Below the pieces are notes generated by a model, which searched no databases, was not told the DNA's origin, and saw only the letters and a list, made by a program, of their open reading frames with translations. The translations under genes were made by a program, and so were the position numbers. Source: an uncultured Bacilli bacterium (GTDB taxonomy: Bacteria; Bacillota_I; Bacilli_A; RF39; UBA660). Taken from it: a DNA stretch of 26,203 nt. The stretch covers positions 1 through 26,203 of the forward strand of contig CAKOYE010000010.1 of the NCBI GenBank assembly GCA_934130485.1. The letters are read 5' to 3'. This document shows positions 14,307-22,513 of the stretch, in pieces (positions within the stretch are counted from its first letter, which is position 1; every line of letters begins with the position of its first letter).

Positions 14307-16526
14307 ATGAAAAAAATAGAATTACTTGCTCCTGCTGGTAATATGAATGGTTTATATTCTGCAATTAATGCTGGAGCTGATGCTGTTTATATTGGTGGAT
14401 ATGCATATTCTGCTAGAGGTTATGCTAAAAATTTTTCAAATGAAGAATTGGTTTCTGCTATAGAATATGCTCACAGATATGGTGTAAAAATTTATGTTAC
14501 AGTTAATACGTTAATTTATGATGATGAAGTTCATACATTTATGTCTTATATTGATTTTTTGCACAAAAATAACGTCGATGCTATTATTATTCAAGATTTA
14601 GGAATGCTTGATTTAATTAGAAAAACTTATCCAAATTTGGAAATACACGCTTCAACTCAAATGCATATTCATAATATTGAAGGTGTCAAATTTGCACAAA
14701 AATATGGAATAAAAAGAGTTGTATTAGCACGTGAAACTCCAATTGATACTATTCGTGAAATAAAGAATAAAGTTGATATTGATTTAGAAGTTTTTTGTCA
14801 TGGGGCTTTGTGTGTTTGTTATTCTGGGCAGTGTTTAATGAGTAGTTTGATTGGCGGTAGAAGTGGTAATAGGGGCGTTTGTGCTGGAACTTGTCGTCTC
14901 CCATATGATTTAATAGATGGTAATTCACGCATAATAAATAAAAATAAATTTTTATTAAGTATGAAAGATTTAAATACAGTTGACTATGTTGGAAAATTAA
15001 TTAAAGCTGGCGTAACAAGTCTGAAAATCGAAGGAAGAATGAAAAGGGATGAATATATCTATCTTGTAGTTAGTATTTATAGAAAAGCTATTGATAGTTT
15101 TTATGAAACAGGTAGTGTAAAAATAACTGATAGTGATTTATTAAATTTGAAAAAAATTTATAATAGAATGTTTACTAAGGGATTTTTATTTAATGAAGAA
15201 AATGACAATATAGTTAATCAATTTAGACCAAATCACCAAGGTATAAAAATAGGTGATGTTTTAAGTCAAAATAAGAATTATGTTCAAATAAAATTGACTC
15301 AAAATATTAAACAAGGTGATGGAATTAGAATTTTGAATAATGTTCAAGATGTTGGATTACAACTCAATTATATTTATAAAAATAATAAGTTAATAAAAGA
15401 AGCATTTAAAGGTGATATTATTTCATTAAAAATAAGCGATAAAGTAAATATTGGTGACATTGTATTAAAAACAACTGATATCTTACAAATAGAAGAAATT
15501 AAAAATCACATTGATAATAATCTAAGGGTAAAAATAAGTGGTTATTTAGAAGCTAAGAAGGATGGACTTTTGTTATTAAAATTAGATGATTCAAAAAATT
15601 TAGTTGAGGTAAAATTTGAAAATTGTGTAGAAAAAGCAAAGACAAATCCAATTACTCATAATCAAATTATTAAACAGATAAAAAAATTAGGTAATACTAT
15701 TTATGAATTAGAAAAATTAGATTTAAATGTTGATGATGATATTTTTATTTCTATTAAAGATTTAAATGAATTAAGGAGAATGGCAATTTTAAAATTAGAT
15801 GAGTCAAGAAAATATAAAATTCCTTATAAAAAAAATGAATATCATATTAATATACCAAATTTTAAAAAATCAGAAAATATAAATTATTTTATTAATAGTA
15901 AAACTCAATATGATAAAATAAAATATGGAAATATTTCTAATATATATATTGATAATTTAGAATTATATGAATCCTTAAAAGATGATAATAGAGTTGTTTA
16001 TAAATTACCTAGAGTGATAAATAATTATAAGGAGTATTTTGGAACTTTATTAGTAGGAGAAGTAGGAAGTTTAAATTATTATGATAATAATCTAATTACT
16101 GATTTTTCATTTAACGTAACTAATTCATATACTGTTGCTTTTTTACATAGTATTGGTGTAAAAAAAATAGTACTATCATATGAATTAACTTTAAATCAAA
16201 TTGAAACTTTAATAAATAAATATATTGAAAGATATAATTGCTATCCTAATTTGGAAGTAATTATATATGGTTATCCTGAATTGATGGTATCAAAATTTAA
16301 GCTACTTTCAATGTATCAAAAGACTGGAGATAATTTTTATTTACGTGATAGATATGGTAAGTTATATAATGTAAGGGAAAAAGATGATCTTATGTATATA
16401 TATAATAATAAAAAATTAGACAATTTAAAACAATATAAGGAATATTACAAAATTGGAGTTAATAATTTAAGAATTAATGTTTTAAATGACACGGAATTAA
16501 AAAATGTTTGCATTTTTAAGATGTAA
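14307..16526 (+). CDS. U32-family (RlhA/TrhP-like) RNA hydroxylation protein
   Basis: The 739-residue protein has the U32 fold at its N terminus: ELLAPAGNM..LYSAINAGADAVYIGG, VNTLIYDDE, ASTQMHIHN, RVVLARE, then the cysteine-rich segment EVFCHGALCVCYSGQCLMSS and RSGNRGVCAGTCRLPY (Cys164, 169, 171, 176, 192, 196), and SLKIEGRMK. These cysteines would hold an iron-sulfur cluster. U32 proteins are annotated as peptidases, but E. coli RlhA and TrhP and Bacillus TrhP1/TrhP2 hydroxylate RNA (23S C2501 or tRNA U34) with prephenate-dependent chemistry. The middle part (about 310-510) resembles the DUF3656-type extension of RlhA; a further ~220-residue C-terminal part again looks TIM-barrel-like. Which RNA is the target is open. 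It is monocistronic as far as I can see. Confidence 0.9.
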   Translation: MKKIELLAPAGNMNGLYSAINAGADAVYIGGYAYSARGYAKNFSNEELVSAIEYAHRYGVKIYVTVNTLIYDDEVHTFMSYIDFLHKNNVDAIIIQDLGMLDLIRKTYPNLEIHASTQMHIHNIEGVKFAQKYGIKRVVLARETPIDTIREIKNKVDIDLEVFCHGALCVCYSGQCLMSSLIGGRSGNRGVCAGTCRLPYDLIDGNSRIINKNKFLLSMKDLNTVDYVGKLIKAGVTSLKIEGRMKRDEYIYLVVSIYRKAIDSFYETGSVKITDSDLLNLKKIYNRMFTKGFLFNEENDNIVNQFRPNHQGIKIGDVLSQNKNYVQIKLTQNIKQGDGIRILNNVQDVGLQLNYIYKNNKLIKEAFKGDIISLKISDKVNIGDIVLKTTDILQIEEIKNHIDNNLRVKISGYLEAKKDGLLLLKLDDSKNLVEVKFENCVEKAKTNPITHNQIIKQIKKLGNTIYELEKLDLNVDDDIFISIKDLNELRRMAILKLDESRKYKIPYKKNEYHINIPNFKKSENINYFINSKTQYDKIKYGNISNIYIDNLELYESLKDDNRVVYKLPRVINNYKEYFGTLLVGEVGSLNYYDNNLITDFSFNVTNSYTVAFLHSIGVKKIVLSYELTLNQIETLINKYIERYNCYPNLEVIIYGYPELMVSKFKLLSMYQKTGDNFYLRDRYGKLYNVREKDDLMYIYNNKKLDNLKQYKEYYKIGVNNLRINVLNDTELKNVCIFKM

Positions 16527-16642
16527 AAGCTATTGTATTAATTGTAAGTAAATCTATATTAATAAATCCTATGTTTAAATAAAATTTTAAAAATTATTTT
16601 TGTAAAATATTTGTATCCTTTTATTTTAATCAATATAAAATT

Positions 16643-16670
16643 AAAAAATAGTTTATAGCTATTTTTTTGT
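16643..16670 (+). terminator. Terminator after the U32 gene
   Basis: A 9-bp stem, AAAAAATAG with CTATTTTTT, a 7-base loop and a T run. The rest of the 242-base gap (16527-16768) holds only AT-rich sequence and the lon promoter; I see no small gene. Confidence 0.65.
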
Positions 16671-16712
16671 ATTTTAAACACAAATAAAATATATAAAATT
16701 TATTAAAATTCA

Positions 16713-16741
16713 TAGACATTTAATTATGATTGTACTATAAT
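16713..16741 (+). promoter_or_regulatory. Promoter of lon
   Basis: TAGACA (16713-16718), 17-base spacer, TATAAT (16736-16741). No CIRCE or CtsR-type heat-shock operator is visible around it. Confidence 0.7.
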
Positions 16742-16768
16742 ATAAAACAATTTATGTGGAGGTGCAAT

Positions 16769-19090
16769 ATGACAAAAATGAATTTACCAGTAATCTTGCT
16801 TAGAGGAGTTGTATTGTTACCAAATAACGACGTAAAATTAGAATTTGAAAAAGGTGATTCAAGTATTATAATTGACGAGGCAGAAATGTTTCATCACGGA
16901 AAATTGCTTGTTGTATGCGATGCTGAAACTGTAGAAGAAGTTAATTATAAAAATTTGCCTAAAATAGGAATTATTGCACGTTTGAATCATAAAATAGAAC
17001 TTCCTAATGGACGTATTAGGGTTGTATTTAGTGGTCTTTCAAGAGCAAGTGTAGATATGTATTTAAATGCTAATCAAAAAGATGATGTTTTAGAGGCAAT
17101 TGTAACTGAATTAGAGGAAGAAAAAATTGATTTAAAAGAAGAAAAGGTATTAGTTGATAAGGTAAAAAAAGAAGTAGCAACTCACGTTAAAAAAATTTCT
17201 TATTTAAGTAATAGTATTTTATCTGCAATTGACAATGTAGATAAACTTTCAAAAATTACTGATATTGTTGCTATGGGTTTATCTGCTTCTTTAGAACGTT
17301 TAATAGAATATTTAAATTGTTTAAATCCAAAAGAAAGACTTAATATGTTATTATCTGATATTTACGAGGAAGAGGAAAAATATAATATAGAACGGGACTT
17401 AGATTTGAAGGTAAAAAAGGAAATAGATGCTAATCAGAAAGAGTATTTTTTAAGGGAAAAATTAAAAGCAATTAAAGAAGAGTTAGGAGATATTTCACCT
17501 AAGGATGAAGAAGTTGATGAATTAAGATTAAAAATTAAAAAATTGGATGCTAATGAAAAAATTAAGGAACGTTTAAATAATGAGTTAAGTAGATATGAAG
17601 CGTTATCTAATGTATCTCCAGAAATAAATTTAATAAGAAATTATATTGATTGGTTATTATCGCTTCCTTGGAATGTTTCTACAATTGATAATGATAATTT
17701 GAATGATGTAAAAAAAATATTGGATGATTCTCATTATGGCCTTGATAAGGTAAAGGAAAGAATTATTGAATTTTTGGCGGTAAAAAAACAAACAAATAGT
17801 TTGAATGGACCGATTCTATGCCTAGTAGGTCCTCCTGGCGTTGGTAAAACCTCATTAGCATTTAGTATAGCAAAAGCAATGAATAGAAATTTTGTTAAAA
17901 TGTCTGTTGGCGGAGTTAATGATGAAGCTGAAATTATGGGACATCGTAGAACTTATTTGGGCGCTAATCCTGGTAGAATAATTAGTTCTATGAAAAAGGC
18001 CAAAAGTAATAATCCTGTGTTCTTAATTGATGAAATTGATAAAATGACTAAAGATGTAAAGGGAGATCCTGCAAGTGCATTATTGGATGTACTAGATCCT
18101 GAACAAAATTCCTTGTTTAGTGATAATTATATTGAAGAAGAGTATGATTTATCTAAAGTTATGTTTATAGCAACCGCAAATTATATTGAACAAATTCCTG
18201 AAGCATTAAAGGATAGATTAGAAATAGTAAGATTATCTGGATATACCGAATTTGAGAAAATAGATATAGTAAAAAAACATTTGCTTCCTAAGGTATGTGG
18301 TGAACATGGGATTAATTATGACAAAATTAATATAAGTAATGATGTTATTCTTAGTGTTATTAGATTTTATACAAAGGAAGCTGGTGTTCGTGAATTAGAA
18401 AGGCAGTTTGCTAGCGTTGTAAGGAAAATAGTTACATCTATGGTTATAAATAATATTTCAATGGAAAAAATTAATATTGATAAAAAAATGATAAAAAAAT
18501 ATTTGGGAAATCCTAAGTACCTAGATTATGAGAAAAATTCAGAATCAGTTATAGGTGTCGTAAATGGTCTTGCTTATACTGCTTTTGGTGGTGATACTTT
18601 GCCTATTGAGGTTAATTATTATGAGGGAAAAGGTAATTTAGTTTTGACAGGTTCTCTAGGCGATGTTATGAAGGAAAGTGCACAAATAGCTTTAAGTTAC
18701 ATCAAATCAAATGCTAAAAAATTTAATATTGATTATGAAAAAATTACGAAAAATGATATACATATTCACGTTCCTGAGGGTGCTACACCTAAGGATGGAC
18801 CTAGTGCTGGTATAACGCTTACAACAGCTTTAATCAGTGCATTATCAGGTTTAAAAATTGATAATAAATTAGCGATGACCGGTGAAATTACTTTAAGAGG
18901 TAAAATTTTACCAATTGGTGGTTTGAAAGAAAAAAGTATTGGTGCTAATAGAAATGGTATAAGAAAAATATTAATTCCATTTGATAATATTTCTGATTTA
19001 GAAGAAGTTCCTAATGAAATAAAAAATAAAATTGAATATATACCAGTTAAAACTTATGAAGAAGTTTTTGATATTTTAAAAAATATGTAA
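16769..19090 (+). CDS. lon: ATP-dependent protease Lon
   Basis: Lon unfolds and degrades damaged and regulatory proteins. The ATG at 16769 (773 residues) follows GTGGAGGTG; an open stretch to 16730 has no binding site. The domains are complete: substrate-binding N domain (to about 200), coiled-coil region (about 200-290), and AAA+ module with Walker A GPPGVGKTS (354-362), Walker B FLIDEIDK (418-425) and sensor motifs. The protease domain has Ser679 in PKDGPSAGI and Lys722 in GGLKEKSIGA. Length is close to Bacillus LonA. An unrecognised gene follows 12 bases later, then the spoVID/ysxE-like pair. Confidence 0.98.
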   Translation: MTKMNLPVILLRGVVLLPNNDVKLEFEKGDSSIIIDEAEMFHHGKLLVVCDAETVEEVNYKNLPKIGIIARLNHKIELPNGRIRVVFSGLSRASVDMYLNANQKDDVLEAIVTELEEEKIDLKEEKVLVDKVKKEVATHVKKISYLSNSILSAIDNVDKLSKITDIVAMGLSASLERLIEYLNCLNPKERLNMLLSDIYEEEEKYNIERDLDLKVKKEIDANQKEYFLREKLKAIKEELGDISPKDEEVDELRLKIKKLDANEKIKERLNNELSRYEALSNVSPEINLIRNYIDWLLSLPWNVSTIDNDNLNDVKKILDDSHYGLDKVKERIIEFLAVKKQTNSLNGPILCLVGPPGVGKTSLAFSIAKAMNRNFVKMSVGGVNDEAEIMGHRRTYLGANPGRIISSMKKAKSNNPVFLIDEIDKMTKDVKGDPASALLDVLDPEQNSLFSDNYIEEEYDLSKVMFIATANYIEQIPEALKDRLEIVRLSGYTEFEKIDIVKKHLLPKVCGEHGINYDKINISNDVILSVIRFYTKEAGVRELERQFASVVRKIVTSMVINNISMEKINIDKKMIKKYLGNPKYLDYEKNSESVIGVVNGLAYTAFGGDTLPIEVNYYEGKGNLVLTGSLGDVMKESAQIALSYIKSNAKKFNIDYEKITKNDIHIHVPEGATPKDGPSAGITLTTALISALSGLKIDNKLAMTGEITLRGKILPIGGLKEKSIGANRNGIRKILIPFDNISDLEEVPNEIKNKIEYIPVKTYEEVFDILKNM

Positions 19091-19102
19091 AGGAAAAGAT
19101 TT

Positions 19103-19903
19103 ATGAAAGATAAAGAAGAAATTTTTATAACATTTGATCAATATTGTAAATTTATATACAATTATAAATTAATTAATTCATTAATATTTTCTACAAATAT
19201 AGAATCTTACATAACTAATACTTTAAAAATTGATCAAATTGAATCAAAGTCATTATTGGAAGGTTTAAAATCGTATTTAGAATTTAATCAAGGTCAAAAC
19301 ATTTTTGATGAAAAAAATAAAGAAAATTTTTATTTTTTAATTGATTATTTATGTAATCAAAATGAATTCAAAAATAATGAAAATGTGATAGAAACTATAA
19401 ATGAATTAAAAATACTTTTAAATAGAATACAAAATTATGATAATAATGACTTTGTTCGAAGTCAAATTGTTTTAAGGGATTATGGAATTATGCATTATAA
19501 TTGGAATTTTATGAAATTGAAGAGGATTCCCGATTTTGTTATTTCAATTTATAAAAGAGAATACTATGAATCAATTAGTAATGATATAGTTGTTTTGAAT
19601 TGCTTAAATTCTGATGATGAAAAATTTTATAGTGAAGATTATAAAAAAATTTTACTTGATAAAAATTTTTATCGCAGTATAAATAGTTTAATGATAGATA
19701 ATATAGTAATATTTGAACATAACTCCGATTTTTTAAATCGTATAAATTTTATTTTAAATAAGGATTTAGATATATTAAATAGTGATTGTGATACTAGAGA
19801 TTTTACATCTAATGATATTGATGATGAGTTTTTTGAAATATTAAATGTAACAAATAAAATGATAAAAAAACTTTCTCGTAAAGTAAAAAAATATATTAAA
19901 TAA
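19103..19903 (+). CDS. Unrecognised protein between lon and spoVID-like gene
   Basis: The 266-residue product starts at ATG 19103, 12 bases after lon and behind a weak AAGGAAAAG site, so it is probably read from the lon promoter. It is rich in Asn, Asp, Ile and Lys, has no signal peptide or clear membrane segment, looks mostly helical, and ends in a strongly basic tail (KMIKKLSRKVKKYIK). I see no catalytic motif and do not recognise the family. In Bacillus the same interval between lonA and spoVID holds ysxC and hem genes; this protein resembles none of them. A good terminator follows. Confidence 0.75.
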   Translation: MKDKEEIFITFDQYCKFIYNYKLINSLIFSTNIESYITNTLKIDQIESKSLLEGLKSYLEFNQGQNIFDEKNKENFYFLIDYLCNQNEFKNNENVIETINELKILLNRIQNYDNNDFVRSQIVLRDYGIMHYNWNFMKLKRIPDFVISIYKREYYESISNDIVVLNCLNSDDEKFYSEDYKKILLDKNFYRSINSLMIDNIVIFEHNSDFLNRINFILNKDLDILNSDCDTRDFTSNDIDDEFFEILNVTNKMIKKLSRKVKKYIK

Positions 19904-19911
19904 ATTTTAAT

Positions 19912-19937
19912 AGATGGTAATAAATCCATCTTTTTTT
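19912..19937 (+). terminator. Terminator after the lon unit
   Basis: The arms AGATGG and CCATCT pair over 6 bp around an 8-base loop and are followed by seven T. Confidence 0.75.
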
Positions 19938-19972
19938 AATATAATTTAATGAATAAGAGAGGAGAAATGGGA

Positions 19973-20758
19973 ATGAAAAAAATAGTTCCTTTTAAAAAAG
20001 AAATAACATTTCAAACAAATGTATCAGAAATAACTAGTATTTCTTTAGAACATAATTTACATCTTAGTGATAATAATTTAATTACTGGTAATTTTAATAT
20101 TAGTGGTGAATATAAAATTGCAGATACTAGTGTAAGTACAGAAATTTTTAATTTTGAATTACCATTTGATATAAATGTTGATGAAAAATATGATTTAGCA
20201 AATTTAGTTGTTGATATTGATGATTTTTACTATGAAATTGTAAATAATAAGATATTAGAAGTAAATATAGATGTTTTACTAGATAAATTAGTAGAAAAGC
20301 CTTTAATAGAAAAAGAAGAAATTATAAAAAGTGATGAAAATATTGATGTTTCAGATGTTATGAATAGTGAAAATATAATGGATGAAAGTGATAGTGATAT
20401 TATGGAAAGATGTATAGAAAAGGAAGATATTTTAAGCGAGTTAGAAAAAGAAGATGATAAATTGATAGAACAAAATAAAACAAATGATAATAGACCGGCA
20501 GAAATTATAAGTGAGGAAACTGAGGTAAAAGAAACTAAAAGCATTCAAAAAATAAATTCTTTATTTGATAATTTAGATGCAAGTAGTGAAACGTATAAAA
20601 CATATAAAATATGTATAATAAGAAATGGGGATACAATTGAAAGTGTTATGCAAAAATATAGTATTACTAAGGAAGAATTAGAAAAGTATAATAATATATC
20701 AGAGGTAAAAATAGGTGATAAATTAATAATACCATCAATTAATGATGAAAAAGTATAA
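19973..20758 (+). CDS. SpoVID-like spore coat assembly protein with LysM domain
   Basis: SpoVID is a coat morphogenetic protein needed to encase the forespore. The ATG at 19973 is 8 bases after GAGAGGAG, better placed than ATGs at 19949 or 19967; this gives 261 residues. Residues about 8-105 form a beta-rich domain with ISLEHNLHLSDNNLITGNF and NISGEYK, matching the SpoVID N-terminal pattern (acidic strand, then GxxxLTGEYK). Residues about 110-205 are an acidic, low-complexity linker, and 212-255 form a LysM domain (YKICIIRNGDTIESVMQKY ... KIGDKLIIP). The same order, with an acidic middle, is seen in Bacillus SpoVID. The next gene is ysxE-like, as in Bacillus, which strengthens the call. Confidence 0.82.
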   Translation: MKKIVPFKKEITFQTNVSEITSISLEHNLHLSDNNLITGNFNISGEYKIADTSVSTEIFNFELPFDINVDEKYDLANLVVDIDDFYYEIVNNKILEVNIDVLLDKLVEKPLIEKEEIIKSDENIDVSDVMNSENIMDESDSDIMERCIEKEDILSELEKEDDKLIEQNKTNDNRPAEIISEETEVKETKSIQKINSLFDNLDASSETYKTYKICIIRNGDTIESVMQKYSITKEELEKYNNISEVKIGDKLIIPSINDEKV

Positions 20759-21650
20759 TGATTTATTTAAAAAGTATTCGATAAATCCAACAGGATATGA
20801 ATTTTATAAAAATGTTACAATAGTAAATACAAATAATCAAAAGTTTGTAATAAAACAAAAAAATCGTGAAGATAAAACTCAAATATTTAATTATTTAAAT
20901 TCTAGAAGTTTTAATTATTATCCTAAAATATTGAGTGATAAATTAGATGATTACGAAATTACTGAATATATAGAACAAGTAGATATGCCAGCTGAACAAA
21001 AAATGCAAGATTTAATAGATTTGGTTGCACTTTTACATAGTAAAACAACTCATTATGAAGAAGTTGATGAAGAAGAGTATAAGCAAATATATGAGGATAT
21101 TAATAACAATATTGCTTATTTGTATAGTTATTATACTGATTATTTACTTATAGCTGAAAATAGTATATATATGAGTCCAAGTCAGTATGTTTTTGCACTA
21201 AATATATCAAAAATACTAGGTTCACTAAATTTTTGTAAAGATGAAATTGATGAATGGTATAAAATTGTAAAAGAGAAAAAAAAACAACGATTAGTTGTTT
21301 TACATAATAATTTAGATTTAAGTCATTTTATAAAAAATAAAGGTTCATATTTAATTAGTTGGAATAAGGCAAAAATAGATATACCTATATTTGATTTATA
21401 TAAACTTTATAAAAGACATTCTCTAGATTATGATTTTTCTGAAATATTTAAAAGATATGAACATTCATATCCTTTATTAGAAGAAGAAAAAAAATTATTT
21501 TTTATTTTAATTTCATTACCTGATAAATTAGAATTTAATTCATCAGAATATCAAATGTGTACTGATATAAGTAATATAATAGAATCACTTGCAAGAACTG
21601 AAAAATTTATATCACCATATTATTCTAAAAATACAAAACAAAATAAATAA
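20742..21650 (+). CDS. YsxE/CotS-like spore-coat kinase-fold protein
   Basis: The 302-residue product has the aminoglycoside-phosphotransferase-like layout of the CotS/YsxE/YutH group: N-lobe strand with FVIKQK (Lys38), ITEYIEQV hinge, LVALLHS, catalytic-loop region VVLHNNLDLSHFI (186-197) and YLISWNKAKIDIPIFDLYKLY. The usual HGDxxxxN reads HNNLDLSH and the metal-binding IDxD/WD reads SWN, so key catalytic acids seem replaced. It overlaps the spoVID-like gene by 17 bases (or 14 from the second ATG), so translation is likely coupled. In B. subtilis ysxE also directly follows spoVID, and CotS-family proteins are coat components. Role in the spore coat is inferred from this context. Confidence 0.8.
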   Translation: MMKKYNDLFKKYSINPTGYEFYKNVTIVNTNNQKFVIKQKNREDKTQIFNYLNSRSFNYYPKILSDKLDDYEITEYIEQVDMPAEQKMQDLIDLVALLHSKTTHYEEVDEEEYKQIYEDINNNIAYLYSYYTDYLLIAENSIYMSPSQYVFALNISKILGSLNFCKDEIDEWYKIVKEKKKQRLVVLHNNLDLSHFIKNKGSYLISWNKAKIDIPIFDLYKLYKRHSLDYDFSEIFKRYEHSYPLLEEEKKLFFILISLPDKLEFNSSEYQMCTDISNIIESLARTEKFISPYYSKNTKQNK

Positions 21651-21791
21651 TATAAAAATAAATAATATAAAAATACTAAATCTGGTTACAATAAAAAATG
21701 CAATTATAAATTGATAAATTAATAAAATAGAAAAAATAAATAAAAATATAAACCATTTACCACGACAACGCCACCAATTGTTATTAGGCAT
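21612..21791 (-). CDS. Possible small membrane protein
   Basis: The minus-strand ATG at 21791 is preceded by GGTGAT at the right spacing, the same site used by its neighbours. The 59-residue product starts MPNNNWWRCRGKWF and continues as a nearly unbroken run of Ile, Phe and Leu that could form two membrane helices. The first 15 codons include CGT, GGT and TGG, more G+C than the surrounding spacer, which supports coding. The 3' end overlaps the ysxE-like gene by 39 bases and runs through a short AT repeat, so the true end is less sure. I do not recognise it; it lies beside spore-coat genes. Confidence 0.4.
   Translation of the reverse strand: MPNNNWWRCRGKWFIFLFIFSILLIYQFIIAFFIVTRFSIFILFIFILFILFCIFRIIW
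21643..21672. repeat. Two tandem copies of a 15-bp AT-rich unit
   Basis: ATAAATAATATAAAA occurs twice without a gap (21643-21657, 21658-21672), covering the stop codon of the ysxE-like gene and the end of the small minus-strand frame. Confidence 0.8.
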
Positions 21792-21839
21792 AAATATCAC
21801 CTATAACAATATATGTTAAGTAACATTTTTTGTATAGGT

Positions 21840-21872
21840 AAAAATAATATTGAAACAAATATTATTTTTTTT
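21840..21872. terminator. Perfect AT-rich hairpin with T run before the pilin gene
   Basis: AAAAATAATATT and AATATTATTTTT pair over 12 bp around a 6-base loop, then eight or nine T on the plus strand. It could end plus-strand transcription from the spore genes before the pilin promoter. The 374-base gap between the ysxE-like gene and the pilin thus holds the small minus-strand frame, this hairpin and the promoter. Confidence 0.6.
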
Positions 21873-21964
21873 GTATATATTAATTTTTTTAAGTAAATAA
21901 TAATAATGAATTATATTAAGTTTACAGATATAATTTAAATATTGCAAAAAAAAAATGTCGAATA

Positions 21965-21994
21965 TTGACAAAAATAATTTTTTTGTGGTATATT
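21965..21994 (+). promoter_or_regulatory. Strong promoter of the pilin gene
   Basis: TTGACA (21965-21970, perfect consensus), 18-base spacer, TATATT (21989-21994) preceded by TGg, an extended -10. An AGGAGG site follows at 22011-22016. This is the best promoter in the window and predicts high expression. Confidence 0.85.
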
Positions 21995-22024
21995 AATATC
22001 GTAGAAAAATAGGAGGTAAGAAGA

Positions 22025-22465
22025 ATGAAAAAAATGAATAAGAAAGGTTTCACATTGATTGAATTATTAGCTGTTATCGTTATTTTAGCTATTATTGCTT
22101 TAATCGCTGTACCACAAGTAATTAGAATCTTAAATAATGCTAGAAAAAGTGCAGCTCAAGATTCAGCTTATGGTATTATTAAAGCTGCTGAAAGTTATGT
22201 AGCAACTTATATGATGGATAACCAAGGTGACTGGGTTACTGAAAGCGTTATATTTGAATGTGATGGTTCAAAATGTGAAAGTACTGAAAATGTAGGCGAT
22301 GCAAAAGTTACATTAGATTTTAAAGGTACTAAACCAAGTAAAGGTAAAGTAACTCTTGATACAAATGGTGTTGCAACAATTTCTGAAGCATTAAGAATTA
22401 ATGGATTTGATTGTACTCAAGATTCTGATAAAGTTGTTTGCGATAAACCAACTGCAAGTGCTTAG
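22025..22465 (+). CDS. Type IV pilin-like protein
   Basis: The 146-residue prepilin has a short basic leader ending in Gly8, then the mature start FTLIELLAVIVILAIIALIAVPQ with Glu at mature position 5. This is the classic site for a PilD/ComC-type prepilin peptidase and N-methylation. A helical spine follows to about 70, then a globular domain with four cysteines (79, 84, 130, 139) that could form two disulfides, the second making a C-terminal loop as in type IVa pilins. The tail after Cys139 is DKPTASA. Codons are richer in GCT, GTA and ACT than in neighbours, and promoter and AGGAGG are strong, so it is probably abundant. No pilus ATPase, platform or peptidase gene is in the window. It is not clearly ComGC. 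Confidence 0.92.
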   Translation: MKKMNKKGFTLIELLAVIVILAIIALIAVPQVIRILNNARKSAAQDSAYGIIKAAESYVATYMMDNQGDWVTESVIFECDGSKCESTENVGDAKVTLDFKGTKPSKGKVTLDTNGVATISEALRINGFDCTQDSDKVVCDKPTASA

Positions 22466-22467
22466 TT

Positions 22468-22497
22468 GAGAAAAAGAAATTTTATTTCTTTTTTTTT
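22468..22497 (+). terminator. Terminator between pilin and ligase-like gene
   Basis: AAAAAGAAAT (22471-22480) and ATTTCTTTTT (22484-22493) form a perfect 10-bp stem with a 3-base loop and further T residues. It starts just after the pilin stop. The downstream gene has no evident promoter of its own, so it would depend on read-through. Confidence 0.75.
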
Positions 22498-22513
22498 GGA
22501 AAAAGGTGATGAA

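Noticed and set aside
16643..16768. Heat-shock operator (CIRCE or CtsR box) upstream of lon
   Set aside because: I found neither the TTAGCACTC inverted repeat nor the direct repeat of the CtsR site.
19940..19945. TATAAT as the spoVID-like gene promoter
   Set aside because: It overlaps the T tail of the preceding terminator and has no matching -35. A sporulation sigma promoter is expected, but I could not identify one with confidence.
20230..20544. Ser-rich open frame on the minus strand inside the spoVID-like gene
   Set aside because: It is the complement of the acidic linker codons and has no binding site or recognisable features.
22466..22513. TTG start of the ligase-like gene directly after the pilin stop
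   Set aside because: The extra residues are encoded by the terminator hairpin, while ATG 22514 has AAAAAGGTGAT before it.
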